DNA of 45,020 bases, taken from the NCBI GenBank assembly GCA_025924835.1, contig JAICHO010000004.1, positions 1-45,020 of the forward strand, given 5' to 3'. Origin of the DNA: Candidatus Saccharimonadota bacterium. GTDB taxonomy: Bacteria > Patescibacteriota > Saccharimonadia > Saccharimonadales > JAICHO01. Position 1 is the first letter of the stretch, and every line of letters starts with the position of its first letter. Below are positions 9,581 to 18,865 of the stretch, piece by piece. A program made the translations under genes and the position numbers. Below the pieces are notes generated by a model. The model did no database searches. It was not told where the DNA came from and was given only the letters and a program-made list of their open reading frames with translations.

Positions 9581-10522
9581 ATGTCAAAAATCATTCACAC
9601 ACCTGGAGTCGTACACGTTGACGAGCACACCGCCAATAGCGCTACCTTTACCATCGAACCCCTGCACACCGGCTACGGTATGACACTAGGTAACAGCTTA
9701 CGGCGCGTTCTGTTGTCTTCTATATCAGGTGCTGCAGTTACCTCCTTTAAGATAGAGGGAGTGACACATGAATTTACTACTGTTAAGGGAGTGAAAGAAG
9801 ATGCTGTAGATATCATGCTTAATCTTAAGAGCATTCGCTTCCGTGTTTTTGGAAACGACGCTCAAAACCTGCGTATTGTAACCCAAGGCAAGGGCGTTGT
9901 TACTGCTGCGGACATACAAACCAATGCTGACGTAGAAATCGTTAACCCCGATCAAATCATTGCCACCATTGATGATGACAAAGCCAAATTTGTGATGGAC
10001 CTGGTGGTTGAAACCGGCCGTGGGTACCGCACTATAGAAGAAGGTACCGCTAAAAAAGCCAGTGATATGATTGCCCTTGACGCTATTTTCAGCCCGGTTG
10101 TACGCGTTCGCTACAAGGTTGAAAATACCCGTGTTGGCCAAATGACCGATTTGGACAAATTGCTGCTTACGGTAGATACCGATAACTCCATCACTCCCCG
10201 CGACGCTTTTGAAGAAGCGGCTGCTATCCTCGTAAATCAATACACGGCGCTAGCAGGTCAGACGCGCGTAGAAACATCGGCACCACTTACTGCTGGTTCG
10301 GACGCTACCGATACCAAAGACGGCGATGAACCAGCCGAACTCATGACTCCCATCGAGGACCTTAATCTATCGGCACGTACAACAAACGCGCTTATCAACA
10401 ATGATATTCACACCTTAAAGGACCTCTTCTCTTTAAGCGATATTGAGTTGCGCGAACTAAAAGGTTTTGGCAGCAAAGCCTTAGATGAAGTCAAAGAAAA
10501 AATGGCGGAGTTGGAGATTTAA
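9581..10522 (+). CDS. rpoA: DNA-directed RNA polymerase subunit alpha
   Basis: IEPLHTGYGMTLGNSLRRVLLSSISGAAVTSFKIEGVTHEF; C-terminal alpha-CTD. Confidence 0.98.
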   Translation: MSKIIHTPGVVHVDEHTANSATFTIEPLHTGYGMTLGNSLRRVLLSSISGAAVTSFKIEGVTHEFTTVKGVKEDAVDIMLNLKSIRFRVFGNDAQNLRIVTQGKGVVTAADIQTNADVEIVNPDQIIATIDDDKAKFVMDLVVETGRGYRTIEEGTAKKASDMIALDAIFSPVVRVRYKVENTRVGQMTDLDKLLLTVDTDNSITPRDAFEEAAAILVNQYTALAGQTRVETSAPLTAGSDATDTKDGDEPAELMTPIEDLNLSARTTNALINNDIHTLKDLFSLSDIELRELKGFGSKALDEVKEKMAELEI

Positions 10523-10524
10523 TT

Positions 10525-10968
10525 ATGCACCGCCACGGTTACAAAGGACGTAAGTTCAATAGAGAAAGCGACCAGCGTACGGCACTTGTCAAAGGCCTGG
10601 CGGATTCATTGATCATGCACGAGTCTATTGAGACGACTCTGCCAAAAGCCAAAGAAATCGTACCGTATGTTGAGAAGCTTATTACCAAAGCCAAAAAAGG
10701 CGATTTACATAATCGGCGGCAGATTATAGGCAGCCTGCAAACCACCAGTAGCGCCCACAAATTGGTTGACGATATCGCCCCCAAGCTTGGCGGCCGAAGT
10801 AGCGGCCATTTACGGGTTGTGCGAACACGGATGCGCCGCGGCGATAATGCTCAGTTGGCACGAGTAAGCTTTGTAGATGATTTGCAGGAAGCCCCTGTCG
10901 CCAAAGCGGTAACAAAACAACCTTCTGCCAAAAAGCCACGTCAAGCGGCCAAGGAGGACAAGCAATGA
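10525..10968 (+). CDS. rplQ: 50S ribosomal protein L17
   Basis: MHRHGYKGRKFNRESDQRTALVKGLADSLIMHESIETTLPKAKE. Confidence 0.97.
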   Translation: MHRHGYKGRKFNRESDQRTALVKGLADSLIMHESIETTLPKAKEIVPYVEKLITKAKKGDLHNRRQIIGSLQTTSSAHKLVDDIAPKLGGRSSGHLRVVRTRMRRGDNAQLARVSFVDDLQEAPVAKAVTKQPSAKKPRQAAKEDKQ

Positions 10969-11405
10969 AAACCTACAGTGCAAAACCATCTGATGTAACT
11001 AGGAAGTGGTATATTATTGACGCCAGCGAAGTACCTATGGGACGTCTGGCCACCCGGGCAGCGACGCTGCTTACCGGTAAGGGCAAGCCCCAGTTTACGC
11101 ATCACATTGATACCGGCGACTATGTAATAGTTGTTAACGCCGCATCACTTGTGGCTACTGGTAACAAACTGAATGATAAAGTTTATCAGCGCCACAGTGG
11201 TTATCCGAGCGGTCTGACGACTACAACGCTGAAGGATCAAATTGCCAAAGATCCAACTGCTCCAATTTTTAAGGCGGTTCGGGGGATGCTACCAGTTAAC
11301 AAACTGAGGGCCGAACGCCTCAAGCGTCTCAAAATTTACGCTGATGAGAATCATCAGCACGAAGCTCAAAAACCAGAACAATTATCTATGAAAGCAGGTA
11401 AATAA
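10965..11405 (+). CDS. rplM: 50S ribosomal protein L13
   Basis: RKWYIIDASEVPMGRLATRAATLLTGKGKPQFTHHIDTGDYVIVVNA. Confidence 0.98.
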   Translation: MKTYSAKPSDVTRKWYIIDASEVPMGRLATRAATLLTGKGKPQFTHHIDTGDYVIVVNAASLVATGNKLNDKVYQRHSGYPSGLTTTTLKDQIAKDPTAPIFKAVRGMLPVNKLRAERLKRLKIYADENHQHEAQKPEQLSMKAGK

Positions 11406-11809
11406 TGGCTGATAAATCCAAAAATTATTTTTATGCGTTAGGTCGGCGCAAAAGTTCTACTGCCCGTGTTCGGCTTATGAGCGGCAAAGGTCTAATTAGC
11501 GTAAACCATAAACCTGCTGCCGAGTATTTTGCTGATAGTAAGGCTATCTTGCACGAGCTAGAACGACCTTTGATCGCACTGGAAATAGAAAACAAGTACG
11601 ACGTAAGCGCAGTGGTATCAGGTGGTGGCCACAGTAGTCAATCTGATGCGATACGCCTAGGTATCGCTAAAGCGCTCGCTGTCATGAACGAAGACCTGAA
11701 GGCAACTTTACGCCGTGCCGATATGTTAGGCAGAGACCCCCGCGAAAAAGAACGCAAGAAGTTCGGCCTTAAAGGCGCCCGTAAACAACGTCAATTCACA
11801 AAACGATAG
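11405..11809 (+). CDS. rpsI: 30S ribosomal protein S9
   Basis: YFYALGRRKSSTARVRL...GLKGARKQRQFTKR. Confidence 0.98.
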   Translation: MADKSKNYFYALGRRKSSTARVRLMSGKGLISVNHKPAAEYFADSKAILHELERPLIALEIENKYDVSAVVSGGGHSSQSDAIRLGIAKALAVMNEDLKATLRRADMLGRDPREKERKKFGLKGARKQRQFTKR

Positions 11810-11826
11810 ACCTCCGCTGACAACTG

Positions 11827-11835
11827 TGTTAATAT
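11827..11835 (+). promoter_or_regulatory. candidate extended -10 element (TGtTAATAT)
   Basis: TG-N-TAATAT 8 nt upstream of the leader ATG; no good -35 seen. Confidence 0.3.
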
Positions 11836-11842
11836 ATTTGCG

Positions 11843-11908
11843 ATGTCAACAGCTAACCCAGTCGCTTCAGTCTATTGGTTTACCGACTTTATTAAGGCGG
11901 TTAGCTAG
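11843..11908 (+). CDS. putative Tyr-Trp-Phe leader peptide (21 aa)
   Basis: atg tca aca gct aac cca gtc gct tca gtc TAT TGG TTT acc gac TTT att aag gcg gtt agc tag = MSTANPVASVYWFTDFIKAVS*; sits in a trp-type attenuator upstream of aromatic amino-acid genes. Confidence 0.75.
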   Translation: MSTANPVASVYWFTDFIKAVS

Positions 11909-11955
11909 TTAAAGTGTGAACAATTTTAATCAACCGCCTCACCGGGCGGTTTTTT
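11851..11955 (+). promoter_or_regulatory. ribosome-mediated transcription attenuator of the aromatic amino-acid operon
   Basis: Segment 1 AGCTAACC (11851-11858) pairs with GGTTAGCT (11899-11906); segment 2 AGGCGGTT (11895-11902) pairs with segment 3 AACCGCCT (11932-11939); segment 3 AACCGCC (11932-11938) pairs with segment 4 GGCGGTT (11945-11951), followed by a T-tract. Confidence 0.82.
11932..11955 (+). terminator. intrinsic terminator (attenuator 3:4 stem)
   Basis: AACCGCC-tcaccg-GGCGGTT then TTTT. Confidence 0.8.
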
Positions 11956-11990
11956 AATACCAACCTAATGTATAAAGAGTAAGCAACCAA

Positions 11991-13172
11991 ATGAAAACAT
12001 TACTTTCGGGCAGAATTGGTAGCGCAGAAGAAATAGTTAGTGCGTTACCTGAACCAGATTACGAGCATAATTTTCAACCTACATACTCAAACCGTGATTA
12101 TTTGGTACAGACTGTTGGTGAACTACTTGTCACCGGAGCGGTAACTACACCTGCTCAAATCAACGCGATCACTAAGGATTTGGCTCTTGCCAGTCAACGG
12201 GGGCATGAACGTCCTATAATGATTACGGACAGTTGCTCAGAAAGCGTAAGCTTAAGAGCTGATTTTAATGCTATGGTTGGTAATGTGATTATGTCAAGAA
12301 GCCTGGTTTTAGGTATCTATGGGAACGCAATCTATTTTGGACGAAACCGCGGACAAAACACCAAGCCTAGGTCAAGTCAATTTCAGGTCTTGTCAAATGG
12401 TGTTATCGTGCCTTCATATTACGGAGACGCGGTAAACGGCTATGACCCATCGGATCGAGAACCCGATCCTAGCCGCATGGTGGCAGCGGCATCTCAGGCC
12501 AACGCCATAGAAGCCCATACACAACGCAGGCTTGGTATCCATGTGCCCGCAGCTCATGAAGCCCTGCTCTTGCCTTACGAGTTTAGCTTTGTTAGCGCCC
12601 GTGGAGGCAAACGATACCTCTTGTCTGCTGATTTACCGTGGTTAGGTAAACGAACAAATGACCCGAAAGGCCCTCATGTGCAGTTCCTGGCAACGGTTGA
12701 AAATCCGATTGGCGCTAAGATAGGTGATAATTCTGACGCCAATCATATCTCGGAACTTGCGCGCATACTTAATCCTAATAGGAGACCTGGCAGATTGCTC
12801 TTTATGCTTCGGCTTGGGAACAACGTGAAGGCTATGGACGAAATAGTCAAAGGTATCAATAAATATGCACCAGATTCTGATATTTTATATGACATGCACG
12901 GTACCACCGACCAATTACCAGACGGTACGAAAATACGGGCTGTACCTACTATTGTTGACGACATAGTACTGCTCGCGACGGTGTGTGCAAAGTATGGTCG
13001 CGCTTTGAAAGGGCTGCATCTGGAAACCCATACTGATAATTCTAGGTATGAGTGTGTTGACGAGGTAGGGCAACGACCTGCCCACAAGAGCATAGTTGAC
13101 CCCGGGCTTAACCCTAATCAGACACGACGGGTGCTACATAAGACAGCTCATTTATTCGCAGGTACTAACTGA
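11991..13172 (+). CDS. 3-deoxy-7-phosphoheptulonate (DAHP) synthase, class II, divergent
   Basis: Class II-like motifs: KPRSSQ, PDPSRMVAAASQAN, HEALLLPYE, ENPIGAKIG, DMHGTTDQL, GLHLETHTDNSRYECVD, VDPGLNPNQ. The expected C/H/E/D metal ligands appear retained. Confidence 0.85.
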   Translation: MKTLLSGRIGSAEEIVSALPEPDYEHNFQPTYSNRDYLVQTVGELLVTGAVTTPAQINAITKDLALASQRGHERPIMITDSCSESVSLRADFNAMVGNVIMSRSLVLGIYGNAIYFGRNRGQNTKPRSSQFQVLSNGVIVPSYYGDAVNGYDPSDREPDPSRMVAAASQANAIEAHTQRRLGIHVPAAHEALLLPYEFSFVSARGGKRYLLSADLPWLGKRTNDPKGPHVQFLATVENPIGAKIGDNSDANHISELARILNPNRRPGRLLFMLRLGNNVKAMDEIVKGINKYAPDSDILYDMHGTTDQLPDGTKIRAVPTIVDDIVLLATVCAKYGRALKGLHLETHTDNSRYECVDEVGQRPAHKSIVDPGLNPNQTRRVLHKTAHLFAGTN

Positions 13173-13918
13173 TGGAGTTAGGTAGTTTTGGAATAGTTGG
13201 CTACGGTGTATTCGGGGAATTACTAACAGAATTATTAGCGCCACATGCTAAGGTCGTAATAAGCAGTCGCAGGGAAATTCCGGCCTATGATCTGCCCGCT
13301 AATGTAATGGTCGGCTCATTGGCCGAAGCCGCTAAGTGCGATGTGCTTATTTTGTGCAATGAACTCGCTGCATTGGAGGCAGACTGCAAAAAACTGGCGA
13401 CGTTAGTAAAACCGGCCACAGTTGTTATGGATGTATGCTCAGTTAAACTGTTGCCGGCACAAATTATGCGCGATAACCTTAGCGACAAGTGCAGAATATT
13501 AGCAACACATCCATTATTTGGTCCGCAAAGCGTTCCAAAAGGTGACGGCCACGGCAAAAAAATAGTCTGGCATGAGGTATCTGGCGGACCGTTTCCTAAC
13601 CTGGAGGACTTTTTTGGCAAAACCTTGGGTCTCAAAATCATCAAAATGCTCCCCGAAGAGCATGATAAACAAATGGCGTGGGTGCACAGTTTAACTTTTT
13701 TTATAGGCCGCGGTCTTTTGGAACTGAATCCACCAGAGTCCGAGCTTTCAACCAACTACTACGAACGCTTACTTAGTGCTGTTGACGTGGAAAAACATCA
13801 TAGCTATGAATTGTTCAGATCTATTCAATTGGGCAATATTTATTCTGGTCAAGTACGAAAGGACTTACTCCGAATACTGCAGTCGCTTGACGAGCAACTG
13901 CTTGAGGATCATATATGA
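13172..13918 (+). CDS. tyrA: prephenate dehydrogenase / arogenate dehydrogenase-like
   Basis: Rossmann GIVGYGVFGELLTELL; D(V)CSVK, THPLFGPQS motifs; operon context. Confidence 0.88.
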   Translation: MELGSFGIVGYGVFGELLTELLAPHAKVVISSRREIPAYDLPANVMVGSLAEAAKCDVLILCNELAALEADCKKLATLVKPATVVMDVCSVKLLPAQIMRDNLSDKCRILATHPLFGPQSVPKGDGHGKKIVWHEVSGGPFPNLEDFFGKTLGLKIIKMLPEEHDKQMAWVHSLTFFIGRGLLELNPPESELSTNYYERLLSAVDVEKHHSYELFRSIQLGNIYSGQVRKDLLRILQSLDEQLLEDHI

Positions 13919-14976
13919 GTCAGTTAACCGAGCTTGAATCGACGCGTGAGAAAATAAATGGCATTGATGACGCGATCTTAGCGCTGCTAAAATCCCGTGG
14001 TGAATTGGCACTCCATGTCAAAAAGCTCAAAGCTGATGGAGTTATCTATAAACCCGACCGCGAGGCAGAAATTATCCGCCGCGTACTTGATGCCAATAAC
14101 GGGCCATTATCCGATAAAGCCATAGTGTCAATCTACAGGGAAATTATTAGCTCCTGCCGTAATCTTCAGAAAACACTTATGGCTGCTTATCTGGGTCCAG
14201 AAGGCACCTATAGCCACGAAGCAGCCTTGAAGCTGTTTGGTAATACGGCAGAATTAATCCCCGAACTGTCATTGTCGGAAGTCGTACAAGCAGCCGAGAA
14301 AGGGACGGCAGATATGGCGTTATTGCCCGTAGAAAATTCTACAGAAGGTGCGGTCATCGAAACCCACCGGTTATTATTAAAAAGTGATCTGAAGATATGC
14401 GCTGAATTTATACTACCCGTCAATCACTGCCTGCTCACCACAGCTAAAAATTTGTCGGATATTAGGTTTGTACATGCTCATCCGCAAGCGCTCGGACAAT
14501 GCCGCGAATGGCTGCAGCTCCATGTGCCAACAGCAGAATTAATAAACGAGGCTAGCAATGGCCAGGCTGTATTACACATAAAGAAAAAGCCTTCTCGCGC
14601 GGCGATCGCCAGCTCGCAAGCATCGGTCATATTTGATGTGCCGGTCTTTATGTCGGGTATTAGTGACTCCGGCAACAATCAAACACGTTTTATTGTTCTG
14701 GGACAAAGCGCCACAGCGCCGACCGGCAGGGATAAAACCAGCATCATTTGCAGCGTTCGTGATAAAGTAGGCGCTTTGCACGAACTGTTGTCAATTTTAG
14801 CTAAAAATAAAGTGAACTTGGTACGGCTGGAATCACAGCCTCACGCTGACCATGAATATGTATTTTATATGGACATAGAAGGCCACCAGGGTACGGCTAC
14901 TATTGCCAAGGCGCTTGATGAGTTAAATGTGGCCGCCAAAACATGTAAAATATTAGGGTCATACCCCAAAGGTTAA
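13915..14976 (+). CDS. pheA: bifunctional chorismate mutase / prephenate dehydratase
   Basis: N-terminal AroQ-type CM (REKINGIDDAILALLKSRGELALHVKKLK), PDT domain (AAYLGPEGTYSHEAAL, LPVENSTEGAV), C-terminal ACT domain. Confidence 0.95.
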   Translation: MSQLTELESTREKINGIDDAILALLKSRGELALHVKKLKADGVIYKPDREAEIIRRVLDANNGPLSDKAIVSIYREIISSCRNLQKTLMAAYLGPEGTYSHEAALKLFGNTAELIPELSLSEVVQAAEKGTADMALLPVENSTEGAVIETHRLLLKSDLKICAEFILPVNHCLLTTAKNLSDIRFVHAHPQALGQCREWLQLHVPTAELINEASNGQAVLHIKKKPSRAAIASSQASVIFDVPVFMSGISDSGNNQTRFIVLGQSATAPTGRDKTSIICSVRDKVGALHELLSILAKNKVNLVRLESQPHADHEYVFYMDIEGHQGTATIAKALDELNVAAKTCKILGSYPKG

Positions 14977-14978
14977 AT

Positions 14979-15884
14979 ATGCCTGCGTTTAAGCCATACC
15001 CTTTTGCTTTTATACAAAATACGGTGAAGCCTATAGAGGAAGCCACCATATCTATCATGACCAACGCTCTGCATTATGGCGGCGGAATATTTGGTGGGCT
15101 TAAAGCATACGATACGCCCAAAGGCATGGGCATATTCAGACTTGACGATCACCTAGCTCGCATGCAGACTAGCGCCAAGATCTTACGATTCCCTTATACT
15201 TTTAATAACAAAGTAGTTAGTCAACAAATTATCGATCTTGCCACCAAAAATAAACTTACCGGGAAAACCTATATACGGCCTATCCTGTATCGCAGCGACA
15301 CCCAGCTCTCACCCGATATTTCTGGTGAATACGACTTGGCAATTTATATGCTAGAAATGACCGCGGATTATCTGGCTACTAGTGATGGGCTTTCGGTTTG
15401 TGTTTCATCCTGGCAGCGCAATAGTGATAACGCCTTGCCGCCACGTACCAAAGCCACGGGCGGATACTTAAATTCTGCACTTGCAATCCATGATGCCAAA
15501 CAAGGCGGTTACGATTCTGCCATTATGCTAAATCATCGTGGCGAAGTAAGTGAAGGCGCTGTTATGAATTTGTTCCTGGTAAAAAATGGCATGTTGGTTA
15601 CACCATCAATGGAAGCGGATATTTTAGAAGGCATAACCCGGCGTACGATTATGGAACTAGCAGTTGAACTGGGTATTTCTGTGCAGGAGCGTCCTGTCAG
15701 CCGCAGCGAACTTTATAGCGCAGACGAACTTTTCTTTTGCGGTACAGCTGTTGAGATATCGTGGTGCAAATCAGTAGACAATGTAGAAATCAGTGCCCAC
15801 ACAGGTCACATTACAGCCAAATTAACACAGGCCTTCGCCTCACTGCCCAAAACGCACCCTCATCTCTACACTTTATTGGGATAG
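14979..15884 (+). CDS. ilvE: class IV (branched-chain type) aminotransferase
   Basis: TNALHYGGGIFGGLKAY..., RTKATGGYLNSALA, GEVSEGAVMNLF, LEGITRRTI motifs. Confidence 0.9.
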   Translation: MPAFKPYPFAFIQNTVKPIEEATISIMTNALHYGGGIFGGLKAYDTPKGMGIFRLDDHLARMQTSAKILRFPYTFNNKVVSQQIIDLATKNKLTGKTYIRPILYRSDTQLSPDISGEYDLAIYMLEMTADYLATSDGLSVCVSSWQRNSDNALPPRTKATGGYLNSALAIHDAKQGGYDSAIMLNHRGEVSEGAVMNLFLVKNGMLVTPSMEADILEGITRRTIMELAVELGISVQERPVSRSELYSADELFFCGTAVEISWCKSVDNVEISAHTGHITAKLTQAFASLPKTHPHLYTLLG

Positions 15885-15950
15885 GCTAACGCGCTTAGCG
15901 ATAACTAGCCGTAACGTATATAATAGTCGTAACAATGGGAGTAAAACAGT

Positions 15951-16970
15951 ATGGCTAAACAGGTAATCCTCACCGGTCTCCGAGCTAATAATGGATTGCA
16001 TATCGGCAACTATTTGGGCGCATTACTACCTATGGTTGATATGGCAAATAAACACGCTGCCGAATATCAAATTAATCTGTTTGTGCCTGATTTGCATAGC
16101 TTTACAACTCCGATTGACCATATGCAGTTGTATGAGCAGACCATTAACAACTTAAAGATATTTGTTGCCGCCGGACTTGATTTAAATAATCCTAATATAC
16201 ATATTTACCGACAAAGTTTCATACCAGCCCATAGTGAGCTGACGTGGATTCTGGACTGTTTCACTGGATTTGGTGAAATGTCTCGTATGACCCAATTTAA
16301 AGATAAATCAGATAAACTATCCGAGGACAGAATAAGCGTCGGTCTTTTTAATTATCCGGTGCTTATGGCGGCTGATATTTTGCTGTATGGTGCCAGTTAT
16401 GTACCGGTCGGCGACGATCAGTCGCAGCATATTGAATTTACTCGTGATATTGCTGAGCGGATGAATGCCAAGTTTGGCGAGCTTTTTGTGGTTCCTAAGC
16501 CCGTCAAAGAACAACATGCTTTTTTTGGCAAAGACCAAGGCTTGCGTATCCGCGATCTGACCGACCCACATAAAAAAATGAGTAAAAGCGACGAAACGGG
16601 CAAAGGTGTCGTTTTTTTGGGTGACAGCGCTGATACAGCCAAACGAAAGATTATAGGCGCCGCAACCGACTCACTGAATGAAGTCCGGCACGATTATACA
16701 GCGCAACCCGGCGTAAGCAATCTGCTGGACATTCTGACTTTGCTTGGGGGTAATGCACAAGATTTTGTAGGGCAGAACCAATATGGCCCCCTAAAATCAG
16801 CTGTGGCTGAAAAAGTCGCGGTATTTTTGGATCAGTTTCAGGGGAGCCTAAAACATGTGGATACATCGGCATTGACGCACAAACTAGAGACCAGCGAAGT
16901 GGCCATGAACGCTCAAGCGAGTCAGACACTCTATAGGGTGCAAAAAGCTGTTGGATTGAGAGTTGCATAA
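15951..16970 (+). CDS. trpS: tryptophanyl-tRNA synthetase
   Basis: TGLRANNGLHIGNYLGAL (HIGN), KMSKSDE (KMSKS). Confidence 0.97.
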   Translation: MAKQVILTGLRANNGLHIGNYLGALLPMVDMANKHAAEYQINLFVPDLHSFTTPIDHMQLYEQTINNLKIFVAAGLDLNNPNIHIYRQSFIPAHSELTWILDCFTGFGEMSRMTQFKDKSDKLSEDRISVGLFNYPVLMAADILLYGASYVPVGDDQSQHIEFTRDIAERMNAKFGELFVVPKPVKEQHAFFGKDQGLRIRDLTDPHKKMSKSDETGKGVVFLGDSADTAKRKIIGAATDSLNEVRHDYTAQPGVSNLLDILTLLGGNAQDFVGQNQYGPLKSAVAEKVAVFLDQFQGSLKHVDTSALTHKLETSEVAMNAQASQTLYRVQKAVGLRVA

Positions 16971-16974
16971 CGGT

Positions 16975-17133
16975 ATGCCAGCAGAAAAGGCACCACATGG
17001 ACTGGAAAGATTAACAGGGGCATTTGCCAATATCGTCATAATGCTAGGCGCACTGGCTGCCGGGGCCTTCTTTTTTAAGAAATCTTTAGGCTCTAAGTCG
17101 CCAGAGAGAAAAAAGCATGCACAGCAGCGATAG
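16975..17133 (+). CDS. small hypothetical membrane protein (52 aa)
   Basis: MPAEKAPHGLERLTGAFANIVIMLGALAAGAFFFKKSLGSKSPERKKHAQQR*; one TM segment, overlaps the start of the downstream gene. Confidence 0.5.
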   Translation: MPAEKAPHGLERLTGAFANIVIMLGALAAGAFFFKKSLGSKSPERKKHAQQR

Positions 17134-17998
17134 TCAGGTACCTGCAGACTATTCAAAAACCCAAAGACTGGACCAGTATGTACTTGCGAACTATCCGGAA
17201 CTTAGCAGGTCTTATGCTGTGCGGCTTATTGAAGAAGCCAAAGTGTTGGTTAATGGGACAAAAAGTAAACCCGGTTACAAGCTGAGGGCAACAGACAATG
17301 TCACTATTAATTACAATCCGGCCGAAGAAAGGCAAATCCCGAATATTGACTTGCCCGTTTTATATCAAGATGATAACGTGCTGGTGATTAACAAGCCAAT
17401 AGGTGTTATTAGCCATGCGAGAGGTAAATATTGGGATGAGCCCTCTGTGGCTTCATTTGTGCGCCAAATAACAGGACAGGCCGGCGATAGGGCGGGAATT
17501 GTACATAGACTGGACAGAGCAACGAGCGGCGTTATGATTTGCGCCAAAAATCAGCAGACATTGGCGCTGTTGCAACGGCAGTTTTCTGACAGAAAAGTTA
17601 AAAAAACCTATACAGCCATCGTAAGCGGCCACCTACAACCAGCGCAAGCTATAATTGATATGCCCATAGAACGTAACCCTAAAGCACCATCAACTTTCAA
17701 AGTCGGTAGTAATGGCAAATCAGCTCAAACGAAGTATACGGTAATTACGAGCAATGATATGTATGATCAGGTCACATTAGAACCAGCTACCGGCCGCACC
17801 CATCAGTTACGCGTCCATTTGAGTTACCAGGGCCATCCTATTGTCGGCGATTCATTGTATCAAGGACAAACTGCGGATAGGCTATATTTGCATGCCCACC
17901 AGTTGATTATTGCTATCCCCGAAATAGGCTTAAAGTCCTTTACCGCACCTTTACCTGCGGAATTTGACCGCTTAATGAAAGCCGGGAGAAATGACTGA
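17117..17998 (+). CDS. RluD-like 23S rRNA pseudouridine synthase
   Basis: S4 domain plus GIVHRLDRATSGVMICAKN, GRTHQLRVHLSYQGHPIVGDSLYQG motifs. Confidence 0.95.
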   Translation: MHSSDSQVPADYSKTQRLDQYVLANYPELSRSYAVRLIEEAKVLVNGTKSKPGYKLRATDNVTINYNPAEERQIPNIDLPVLYQDDNVLVINKPIGVISHARGKYWDEPSVASFVRQITGQAGDRAGIVHRLDRATSGVMICAKNQQTLALLQRQFSDRKVKKTYTAIVSGHLQPAQAIIDMPIERNPKAPSTFKVGSNGKSAQTKYTVITSNDMYDQVTLEPATGRTHQLRVHLSYQGHPIVGDSLYQGQTADRLYLHAHQLIIAIPEIGLKSFTAPLPAEFDRLMKAGRND

Positions 17999-18848
17999 TT
18001 TTTTAATTCACCCCGCCACCAAGATGCAGCTGCAAACCATGCTGGAAGCACTACCGCATGCGGTGCTGATGAGCGGAGAAGAAGGGGCTGGCAAAAAAGC
18101 ACTGGCCCTCTACAGCGCATGTCACATTCTGGGTATTCAAAATTTAGACAATTACCCTTATTTTTTTCAAATAACGCCCGAGAAACAGACGATAGGGATT
18201 GAGGCCATTCGTGCCTTACGATCCTTTTTAAACCGTAGAACAACAGGCTCAAGTACGATCCGACGAATAGTGTTAATAGGCGATGCCCAGACTATGACTA
18301 ATGAGGCACAAAACGCATTGTTAAAGTCGCTGGAAGAACCTCCTGATGATACGATTATCATGTTGACCGCGTCTGATATAAATCTTTTAAAGCCAACTAT
18401 CGTTTCCCGCGCACAACATATTAATGTGCGGCTTCTCAGCCTTGACTACGCCCTAGCAACTATAAAGGACCATGACGAAAAGGCAATTACAAGCGCCTAT
18501 TATATGAGCGGTGGCCGTATTGGATTACTTGTGGCATTGTTGGAGCAAAAGGCCGATCATCGCCTGGTTCAAGCCATTGAACAGGCAAAAACAATACTAC
18601 GATTAAACACGTACCAACGACTGCTGCTTATTGATGGTCTCAGTAAGCAAAAGGCTGACATTGAACATATGCTGGCAGGGTTGCAATGTGTGGTTACCAG
18701 CGGATTGGCCCAAGCAGCGCTGAAAAATAATAAAGAATTAACCAACAAATTTCATTTATTGAGTCGCCAGTTATCAGATAGCGGCAACAGCTTACGCAAA
18801 ATGGGCAATCCGAAACTAGTTTTGTCTGATCTGTTTTTACAGATGTAG
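17991..18848 (+). CDS. DNA polymerase III delta'-like clamp-loader subunit
   Basis: SGEEGAGKKALALYSA, GDAQTMTNEAQNALLKSLEEPPDDTIIMLTAS.. SRAQ. Confidence 0.85.
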   Translation: MTDFLIHPATKMQLQTMLEALPHAVLMSGEEGAGKKALALYSACHILGIQNLDNYPYFFQITPEKQTIGIEAIRALRSFLNRRTTGSSTIRRIVLIGDAQTMTNEAQNALLKSLEEPPDDTIIMLTASDINLLKPTIVSRAQHINVRLLSLDYALATIKDHDEKAITSAYYMSGGRIGLLVALLEQKADHRLVQAIEQAKTILRLNTYQRLLLIDGLSKQKADIEHMLAGLQCVVTSGLAQAALKNNKELTNKFHLLSRQLSDSGNSLRKMGNPKLVLSDLFLQM

Positions 18849-18865
18849 TATAATGAGGCGAGATC

